Source: Chitinophagaceae bacterium (GTDB taxonomy: Bacteria; Bacteroidota; Bacteroidia; Chitinophagales; Chitinophagaceae). Taken from it: DNA of 23,158 nucleotides. Every line of letters starts with the position of its first letter. Position 1 is the first letter of the stretch. Location: contig JACFNM010000019.1 of the NCBI GenBank assembly GCA_019454915.1, positions 1 through 23,158 of the forward strand, given 5' to 3'. The notes under the pieces were generated by a model, which saw nothing but the letters and a program-made list of their open reading frames with translations, had not been told where the DNA came from and did not search any database. This document shows positions 17,295-23,158 of the stretch, piece by piece. Both the position numbers and the translations under genes were made by a program.

Positions 17295-17675
17295 TTACAG
17301 CGTAGGCGGGTGAAATACGGGGAGAGAAATATCTCTGGTATAGCAGTTATGGATAACAGGGAATTCCTGTTGAATATCTGATAATATAATATCCGGAACC
17401 GAAGCAAAACCAGACTTCGTGAAAAGAGAGTTCATCGTCTTTACTGTGCCATCATTACCGGGAATCTGATGGTCTTTTTCTTCCTGTTTCTTCAATTCCT
17501 TAGCCATCTGGCACTTGCCATTACACTGCAATTCTGGTCTCGCCTTGTTTTCACAATTAACGGCATAGGCATCCGTATTCACATAGTAGTCAAAAACAAT
17601 AAAAGGGCTGCTCAACACCTGTACCATAAAGGCCAGTAGCAGAAAAGCCGCACTCAATTGTTTAAGCATTCCCAT
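17295..17675 (-). CDS. Small exported Cys-containing protein, first gene of the copper-type cluster
   Basis: A 126-residue protein with an N-terminal hydrophobic segment (about residues 8-24), which can be a signal peptide or a single membrane anchor. The rest has four cysteines, Cys41, Cys51, Cys55 and Cys111, with the motif CNGKCQM giving CxxxC plus Met57. It is followed by a highly charged KELKKQEEKDH segment, then a C-terminal FHPP. I recall small Bacteroidota proteins with this CNGKC pattern near TonB receptors but know no assigned function. The ATG at 17675 follows a -7 promoter box by 11 bases, so it probably heads the cluster with the Met/His lipoprotein and OprC-like receptor. A copper chaperone or sensor role is a guess from the Cys/Met motif and neighbours. 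Confidence 0.75.
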   Translation of the reverse strand: MGMLKQLSAAFLLLAFMVQVLSSPFIVFDYYVNTDAYAVNCENKARPELQCNGKCQMAKELKKQEEKDHQIPGNDGTVKTMNSLFTKSGFASVPDIILSDIQQEFPVIHNCYTRDISLPVFHPPTL

Positions 17676-17680
17676 GATGA

Positions 17681-17694
17681 TTTGCGCAAAAATA
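17681..17694 (-). promoter_or_regulatory. -7 promoter box overlapping a palindrome, head of the copper-type cluster
   Basis: On the minus strand, 17694-17687 reads TATTTTTG, a match to TAnnTTTG, 11 bases before the ATG at 17675, so the leader would be very short. The perfect 10-bp palindrome TTTGCGCAAA (17681-17690) overlaps the box and the expected transcription start. That is where a repressor would block initiation. No clear -33 element was found. Confidence 0.45.
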
Positions 17695-17815
17695 CATCTA
17701 AACGGAGAATAACGCCTGATTTACATCATGTCTCTCAATAATTTCTGTCATTCAGGCTAAAGAATTAAACGCAATCCGTTAACTTTCACAATGAAATTTA
17801 AAGCATCACTATATC

Positions 17816-19222
17816 ATGAAACGGAGAACATTTTTAAGAACGGCGACTGCGGTTACGGCAGGCTCACTCGCTTTGCCCACTATTATTCCTTCACACGTAA
17901 TAGGAAAGAACCCGCCAAGCGATAAAATCCAGATTGCCCAAATTGGCTGTGGGCGCATTGCCCGGAGTCTGGATCTCCCGGCTGTTATCAAATTCGACAG
18001 TGCCCGGGTAATTGCCTGTTGCGATTTGGACAAAAAGCGCCTTAGGGACGGCAAAGAACTGATTGAAGAATTATACACCCAAAAAAACGGTACAAGAAAA
18101 TACGTTGATGTCAAAGCCTATGAAGATTACCGGGACATCATCCAAAGAAAAGATATTGATGCCATAGTAATAAGTACGCCAGATCATTGGCACGTTCAGC
18201 CTGCTATTGAAGCCGCTCTGGCCGGTAAGGATATCATGCTTCAGAAACCTTTTTCCTTAACCATTAAGGAAGGTAGATTATTGAGTGATATCGTGAAGAA
18301 GAAAGGCAGGGTGCTTCAGGTTTGTACACAACATCGTGTTTCTCAGCAATTCAGGATTACCGCCGAACTGGTACGCAATGGACGAATAGGTAAATTACAT
18401 ACTGTACGGGTCGGCTTTCCCGGCGATCCTTCCGGCCCGGATGTCGCAGCGGCGTCCGTTCCCGGGAATCTCAACTACGATATGTGGCTGGGGTCAACAC
18501 CTGAAATACCCTACAGGGAGATAGGCGTTCATCCTCAACAAGACTATAGCCGGCCGGGCTGGTTACGGGTACATCAATTTGGTGCAGGGGCGATCACGGG
18601 AACCGGTCAGCATTACCTTGACTTAGCCGCATGGGGTATGGATACTGAACTTACCGGTCCTACCATGATTGAAGCTGTTGCGGAATACCCCAAATCCGGA
18701 TTATGGGATGTACACGGTGATTTTATGGTGAAAGCGGAGTATGAAAACGGAGTCACCTGTTACATCAATTCCAATTATCCGGTGGTCATAAAATATGAAG
18801 GTACAGAAGGATGGATTTCAGCCGGACCAGGTGCATATAAAGTCACTTCCAGTGATCCGGTACCCATTAATCGAAACGCCAAAATTTTGGACGCCAGCAA
18901 CCCGGATATACTCGGTTCAGTGATTAAAGAGAATGAGATCCATCTGTATAAAGCGGAAGATCAGCATGGAAACTGGCTGGAGTGTATAAAATCGAGAAAA
19001 CCGACCATCTCTCCGGAAGAAATCGGTCACCGGAGTGGATCGGTTTGCCTGTTAAGTGATATCGCCATGAAATTGGGACGGCGATTATTCTGGGATCCGG
19101 CGAACGAACATTTTTTGAATGATGATGAAGCCAATAAACTCCTTTCCCGTCCACAAAGAAAACCTTATGGTACCGATTATATAAATTTCAATTCTGCTGT
19201 TGGCGGCAAACAAAATAGTTAA
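17816..19222 (+). CDS. Tat-exported Gfo/Idh/MocA family oxidoreductase
   Basis: NAD(P)-dependent dehydrogenase-like protein of the Gfo/Idh/MocA family, acting on sugars or sugar derivatives. A twin-arginine type signal (MKRRTFLRTA and a hydrophobic stretch to about residue 30) points to export in folded form. The Rossmann motif is IAQIGCGRIARS (residues 40-51), with an acidic Asp70 at the end of strand 2. TPDHWH (121-126) is typical. The usual EKP motif is QKP here (143-145), a variant common among Tat-exported Bacteroidota members. The C-terminal domain includes GTGQHYLDLAAWG with a candidate catalytic His near residue 263. At 468 residues it matches that subgroup. It is divergent from the copper-type cluster and convergent with dgoD. 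The substrate is unknown. The stop is TAA; the 217-base gap to dgoD holds nothing recognisable. Confidence 0.88.
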   Translation: MKRRTFLRTATAVTAGSLALPTIIPSHVIGKNPPSDKIQIAQIGCGRIARSLDLPAVIKFDSARVIACCDLDKKRLRDGKELIEELYTQKNGTRKYVDVKAYEDYRDIIQRKDIDAIVISTPDHWHVQPAIEAALAGKDIMLQKPFSLTIKEGRLLSDIVKKKGRVLQVCTQHRVSQQFRITAELVRNGRIGKLHTVRVGFPGDPSGPDVAAASVPGNLNYDMWLGSTPEIPYREIGVHPQQDYSRPGWLRVHQFGAGAITGTGQHYLDLAAWGMDTELTGPTMIEAVAEYPKSGLWDVHGDFMVKAEYENGVTCYINSNYPVVIKYEGTEGWISAGPGAYKVTSSDPVPINRNAKILDASNPDILGSVIKENEIHLYKAEDQHGNWLECIKSRKPTISPEEIGHRSGSVCLLSDIAMKLGRRLFWDPANEHFLNDDEANKLLSRPQRKPYGTDYINFNSAVGGKQNS

Positions 19223-19439
19223 CTAAGTGTTATTGTTCGGGCTGTTGCCAAGGGGAGTGCTGCAGTCAGACCGCGGTTTAAACTGGCGTGGTATGCTATA
19301 CGTCTCCCGACTACATATTTTCTATATTTTTCGTGGACTCTGCCCCTCTCAATTTTGCTGCACTATGCGGATTTGAAATGCTTCACCATTTTGTAGTGTT
19401 CATAATAATCTGTTGTAACAGCCATTATCACCTGTTATC

Positions 19440-20594
19440 TTACCACTCCGTAACACTGCCATCGGCATTGCGCCATACCGGATTTTTCCAGTCGTGCCTC
19501 TTCAATGCCATATCCCTCACTTTGTTTTCATCCACCTCAATTCCTAATCCCGGCAAAACAGGTCTTTCAATATAGCCTCCCTTTATAAAAAACACTTCCG
19601 GATTTACGAGATAATCCAGTAGATCAACGCCTTCATTATAGTGAATACCAATACTGGATTCCTGTATAATGGCATTGATGCAATTGAAGTCTATCTGAAG
19701 CGCCGCCGCGAAGGAGATGGGTCCCAAAGGGCAATGCGGCGCGAGTGCCACATCATACGCTTCTGCCATGGCCGCAATTTTTTTTACTTCTGAAATACCA
19801 CCGGCATGACTGAGGTCAGGTTGTATGATATCAACAGCGCCCTGCTCAAAAAGTCGTTTGAAGTCCCAGCGGCTAAACAATCGTTCTCCGGTTGCAATGG
19901 GTGCAGAAGTGTAGCTTGCCAATACAGAAAACGCTTCCAGGTTTTCTGACAGAACGGGTTCTTCAATGAACATCGGTTTGAGGTGATCCAGTTCACGCAT
20001 AAACTGTTTTGCAAGCCCTTTGTGCACGCGGCCGTGGAAATCGATTCCCAGCCCTTTTTCATACCCTATCGCATTTCTTACCGATTCAATCGCGTTTACG
20101 GCTTTGCTGATCTTCCCGGGGTTATCAATCCATTCCATTTCGGCACAAGCATTCATTTTAACAGCCTGGAACCCCTGTTCCATCCGGTCCGCAGCTCCTT
20201 TTATAAGTTCATCCGGTCTGTCGCCACCTATCCATCCATAGATTTTCATCCTGTCTCTTACCGCCCCTCCCAATAATTCATAAACGGGTACACCAAGCGC
20301 CTTGCCTTTTATATCCCAGAGCGCCTGGTCAATACCTGAAATAGCACTCATCAATATTGGGCCACCCCGGTAAAACCCGCCCCGGTAAAGCATCTGCCAC
20401 GTATCTTCAATTCTTTGAGCGTCTCTGCCGATTAACAGCGGCGCCATTTCTTTAACTGCTGCGCACACGGTATCAGCCTTCCCTTCTACCACGGGTTCTC
20501 CCCAACCAACAATCCCCGACCGGGTGGTTATTTTTAAAAACAACCAGCGCGGTGCTACCTTATACAACTCAACTTTTTCTATCTCTGTTTTCAT
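19440..20594 (-). CDS. dgoD: D-galactonate dehydratase
   Basis: Enolase-superfamily enzyme that dehydrates D-galactonate to 2-keto-3-deoxy-D-galactonate in the De Ley-Doudoroff type pathway. From ATG 20594 (MKTEIEKVELYKVAPRW) the 384-residue protein aligns nearly end to end with E. coli DgoD as I recall it, including GFYRGGPILMSAISGIDQAL and PDLSHAGG. The metal and catalytic residues are present at an offset of two: Asp185 and His187 (GIDFHGRVH), Glu211 (FIEEPVL), Glu237 (ATGERLF), His287 (APHCPLGP) and Glu312. An upstream ATG at 20639 is in frame but adds 15 residues not found in the family. No dgoK or dgoA is in the window. The upstream aldo/keto reductase and permease could supply the substrate. 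Confidence 0.93.
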   Translation of the reverse strand: MKTEIEKVELYKVAPRWLFLKITTRSGIVGWGEPVVEGKADTVCAAVKEMAPLLIGRDAQRIEDTWQMLYRGGFYRGGPILMSAISGIDQALWDIKGKALGVPVYELLGGAVRDRMKIYGWIGGDRPDELIKGAADRMEQGFQAVKMNACAEMEWIDNPGKISKAVNAIESVRNAIGYEKGLGIDFHGRVHKGLAKQFMRELDHLKPMFIEEPVLSENLEAFSVLASYTSAPIATGERLFSRWDFKRLFEQGAVDIIQPDLSHAGGISEVKKIAAMAEAYDVALAPHCPLGPISFAAALQIDFNCINAIIQESSIGIHYNEGVDLLDYLVNPEVFFIKGGYIERPVLPGLGIEVDENKVRDMALKRHDWKNPVWRNADGSVTEW

Positions 20595-20847
20595 CTTACA
20601 CTTCTTGGGGGATGACTGCCTTAAATTACCGAGTTCCATTGACGCTCGCCGCCAATAACATGTGTGACAAGATAATAATTTGCAAAAATCAATACAAATA
20701 AATTAAGACGTTATTCAGACCACTACCCTGGCATTACAGTCGTTGACATTGTCTCTATGCTATCTCTGAAAACACTAGTTACCCAAAAAATATTATCCCA
20801 TTGGTACCTCGTAACCGCCATATCTCACGATAATCTCTTGGCTTTTT

Positions 20848-21813
20848 TTACCACGCACTCGCTTCGTTCAACACCTGTACATCTTCTGAACTCAGGGTAA
20901 GCGATGCAGCCGCTATCAACGAATCAAGCTGTTCAGTACTTGTGGCGCTCGCGATGGGTGCTACCACCGTTGGCTGATGTAGCAGCCAGGCTAAAGCAAC
21001 CGTCGCCTGCGTAGTTTGATGATTGGAGGAGACCTTACTTAGTGCATCGAGAATCCTGAAACCCCGATCATCCATATACTTTTTCAAACCTTTTCCCCGC
21101 ACACTTTTTCCTAAATCTGCCATACTTTGATATTTACCCGAAAGAAATCCTGAAGCGAGAGAATAGTAGGTTAACACACTCAATTCTCTTTCCTTACAAA
21201 TGGCGAGATAGTTCTTTTCGAATCTTTCCCGGTGATATAAATTGTACTCCGGCTGTAAAGTCTGATAAACCGGATAATGATATTTTTCACTCGCTTCTAA
21301 GGAAGCCGTCAACCGATCAGGTGACAGATTCGATGCACCGATCCATCTTACTTTTCCCTGTTTTACCAGCAGGTCATAAGCCTCCAGTGTTTCTTCAACA
21401 GGGGTGGCTTCATTGTCCCGATGCGTTTGATAGAGGTCAATATAATCGGTCTGAAGACGGGTCAGCGAATCTTCCACCGCTTTAAGAATATAGTTTTTTG
21501 AAACATCATGATGTCCCTTTCCCATATCGGAACCGACTTTAGTGGCAATCACCATCCTGTCCCGATTGCCTTTATGTTTCAACCATTTTCCGATAATCGT
21601 TTCGCTTTCACCTCCCTTGTTCCCCGGAAACCAGCGACTATAAATATCTGCTGTGTCTATACTGTTGAATCCTGCATCGGAAAATGCGTCTAATAATTCA
21701 AAAGATCTTTTTTCATCAACGGTCCAGCCAAAAACGTTACCACCAAAAATCAATGGGGCAATATGCAAATCTGTTTTACCCAATCTCCGGTACGAAGCTA
21801 TGTCCATTATCAT
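20848..21813 (-). CDS. Aldo/keto reductase
   Basis: NADPH-dependent oxidoreductase with a (beta/alpha)8 barrel, acting in the cytoplasm on aldehydes, ketones or sugar carbonyls. The catalytic tetrad is visible as Asp53 (SIDTADIY), Tyr58, Lys92 (IATKVG) and His131 (LYQTHRDN). YRRLGKTDL and WIGASNLSP are typical of the bacterial YajO/IolS-like group. Length is 321 residues. Two close ATGs are possible, 21813 and 21807; the second gives MDIASYRRLG, nearer the family start. The gene lies 17 bases after the AEC permease and about 250 bases before dgoD on the same strand. A role oxidising an aldose to its lactone ahead of DgoD is possible but inferred only from position. Confidence 0.92.
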   Translation of the reverse strand: MIMDIASYRRLGKTDLHIAPLIFGGNVFGWTVDEKRSFELLDAFSDAGFNSIDTADIYSRWFPGNKGGESETIIGKWLKHKGNRDRMVIATKVGSDMGKGHHDVSKNYILKAVEDSLTRLQTDYIDLYQTHRDNEATPVEETLEAYDLLVKQGKVRWIGASNLSPDRLTASLEASEKYHYPVYQTLQPEYNLYHRERFEKNYLAICKERELSVLTYYSLASGFLSGKYQSMADLGKSVRGKGLKKYMDDRGFRILDALSKVSSNHQTTQATVALAWLLHQPTVVAPIASATSTEQLDSLIAAASLTLSSEDVQVLNEASAW

Positions 21814-21830
21814 TTTTTTTCATTATAAAG

Positions 21831-22736
21831 TCAGGCTAAATTGATTACAATAAAATACCATACCGCTGTGGTAAAAAAGGAAAACAATATGCTGATTCCC
21901 ACCACGATGCTGGTAACCCTGGGATTCAGGTCGTATTCACTCGCAACAATCCCTGCCGTTAAGAAAGAGGGCATTGCCGATTCAAATATACTGATCTGCG
22001 GTATAATTCCCCGCATGTTAAAAATTAAAACAACAATCAGGATCAACGCAGGGGATATTATCAGTTTATAAAACATAGACACGGAAAGATGCTTTGCATA
22101 TTTACGCCAGCCGTCAAACTGCATCTGCAGTCCGATAGAAAACAAAGCAAGCGGGGCTACTGTAGCAGCAAGATTATCAAACAGCGGATCCAGGGGAGAA
22201 ATATCAACAAACAACGGCAACACCAAAGCCACTACACAGGCAATGAAAGGCGGGAAAGAGATAACCCTTTTAATCAACAATCCTGTTGTCAAATTATGTT
22301 TATCGGAAGCATTCATGGCAACCACAATACCGGCTGTAGCGAGAAGGATAAAACTCACCTGGTCACAAATTACGGCAATACCCAGGGCGTCACTACTAAA
22401 ATAGGCGGCGACTAACGGGAAACCCACGAAAGACGTATTGCTAAGGCTGGTAACCAGCTTCAACCCGCTTTCTGTGCGTTTATCAAGTTTCGTTTTTGAA
22501 GCATAGATTCTTATATAAACCCACCCGCACAGCCAAATGATCACCGGCATCACGGCCGGTAATATCAGCGCCTCCGTCCATTGCAGATGAGGTAAATACT
22601 TAAAAGAGACTGCCGGTAAAGCCAGGTTAATGATAAACGCATTCACGCCCTTGTGGGCATCGGCGGGTAATTTTGAATGCCTGCGTAACAACAAACCGGC
22701 AAGGATACAAACCCCAATCAGCAAGAAGTTGGTCAT
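21831..22736 (-). CDS. AEC (auxin efflux carrier) family permease
   Basis: Inner-membrane transporter of the AEC/PF03547 family, which includes carriers for organic acids and other small solutes. About ten hydrophobic helices are visible in 301 residues, in two halves joined by a hydrophilic stretch (NASDKHNLTTGLLIKR). Typical segments are NAFIINLALPAVSF, SLSNTSFVGFPLV and the second-half APLALFSIGLQMQF, with the conserved Pro and Asn residues where helices break. I chose ATG 22736 (MTNFLLIGVCILAGLLLRR), which matches the family N-terminus; ATG 22781 would add 15 mostly polar residues. It is closely followed by the aldo/keto reductase gene and likely co-transcribed. Transport of a sugar acid or keto acid would fit the dgoD context, but this is inference. 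Confidence 0.9.
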   Translation of the reverse strand: MTNFLLIGVCILAGLLLRRHSKLPADAHKGVNAFIINLALPAVSFKYLPHLQWTEALILPAVMPVIIWLCGWVYIRIYASKTKLDKRTESGLKLVTSLSNTSFVGFPLVAAYFSSDALGIAVICDQVSFILLATAGIVVAMNASDKHNLTTGLLIKRVISFPPFIACVVALVLPLFVDISPLDPLFDNLAATVAPLALFSIGLQMQFDGWRKYAKHLSVSMFYKLIISPALILIVVLIFNMRGIIPQISIFESAMPSFLTAGIVASEYDLNPRVTSIVVGISILFSFFTTAVWYFIVINLA

Positions 22737-22899
22737 ATAAAAATCAGCAAATATACGGAGCGCACAGATGTTGGAAATCATTCAACGTAACGAGTTCAAC
22801 TAAGTGTTTAACAGGTCTTTAATATCTCATAATTAAACGATTAGCCATTTTCTGTATCCAAACTCAACGATGTCAAATCACATTAAATCTTAAAACGCC

Positions 22900-23158
22900 A
22901 TGAAAAAAATAAATTTATTAAGCATACTCTTGCTCGCCGGCTTCTTATTGAGCATGTATCCCGGCACATCTTCGGCCCAGTCGAAAAATACGAAAGAATC
23001 GGCTGAAATCCGGCAATCCGTGGCCAATGCCATTCATTCTCAAAGTTTTATATTCAACGCTCAGTCTATTTTACCGTCCAGAGGAGGCATGAGACAACTC
23101 AACGGGGGCTACGATTTACAGGTTCAGTCCGATGAAGTAACCAGTTTTCTTCCCTATA
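22900..23158 (+). CDS. DUF4251 domain protein, N-terminal part (cut by the window end)
   Basis: The ATG at 22900 starts MKKINLLSILLLAGFLLSM, a signal peptide ending near SSAQ (about residue 27). The mature start has VANAIHSQSFIFNAQSILP, then RGGMRQLNGGYDLQV and SDEVTSFLPY. These match the opening of DUF4251 proteins: a helix, a beta strand with Phe, a conserved LNGGYDL turn and the LPY motif. The family is exported, occurs in Bacteroidota and has no known function. The reading frame is open to the window end, so the remaining half is not visible. It is divergent from the AEC permease gene. No TAnnTTTG box was found in the upstream 163 bases. Confidence 0.85.
   Translation, partial: MKKINLLSILLLAGFLLSMYPGTSSAQSKNTKESAEIRQSVANAIHSQSFIFNAQSILPSRGGMRQLNGGYDLQVQSDEVTSFLPY

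Noticed and set aside
19223..19439. A short gene or gene remnant between the Gfo/Idh/MocA gene and dgoD.
   Set aside because: The open frames there are short, lack recognisable family motifs and have no promoter or start support.

Overview
The window looks like a chromosomal segment of a Bacteroidota bacterium, probably a Chitinophagaceae-like soil or plant-associated relative (inferred from gene content, not from a marker gene). Supporting signs are a TonB-dependent receptor, a DUF4251 protein, many lipoproteins with short lipoboxes, no clear Shine-Dalgarno sequences, and several matches to the Bacteroidota -7 promoter box TAnnTTTG just upstream of starts. No rRNA, tRNA, CRISPR array, insertion sequence or phage gene was found.

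Layout. (1) 239-3370, + strand: a large AsmA-family envelope protein split by one in-frame TAG at 1871-1873. A perfect 17-bp hairpin (3373-3416) separates it from the convergent genes. (2) 3426-7006, - strand: galM, def (own promoter-like box), an unknown exported protein overlapping def, and rnz. (3) 7267-8955, + strand: an SGLT-type sodium/sugar symporter divergent from galM. A 25-bp dyad in the shared intergenic region is a candidate operator. (4) 8960-12845, - strand: a carbohydrate-active cluster of a ricin-type lectin lipoprotein, a secreted glycoside-hydrolase-like protein, and a heavily degraded DUF5060/DUF4038 glycosidase pseudogene. (5) 13121-14143, - strand: an MscS-type channel. 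(6) 14258-17675, - strand: a three-gene cluster read as copper acquisition. It holds a small exported Cys protein, a lipoprotein with duplicated YtkA-like repeats each bearing a Met/His cluster, and a TonB receptor with CxxxM and HxM motifs spaced much as in the copper receptor OprC. (7) 17816-19222, + strand: a Tat-exported Gfo/Idh/MocA oxidoreductase. (8) 19440-22736, - strand: galactonate dehydratase dgoD, an aldo/keto reductase and an AEC-family permease. (9) 22900 to the end, + strand: the start of a DUF4251 protein.

How they work together. Much of the window concerns sugars. The symporter and mutarotase fit uptake and anomer conversion of galactose or glucose. The lectin and hydrolase fit polysaccharide attack. 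DgoD, the aldo/keto reductase, the permease and possibly the Gfo/Idh/MocA enzyme fit oxidation of sugars to sugar acids. The most distinctive unit is the proposed copper module at 14258-17694. The region also shows gene decay: the amber-interrupted AsmA gene and the multiply broken DUF4038 gene.
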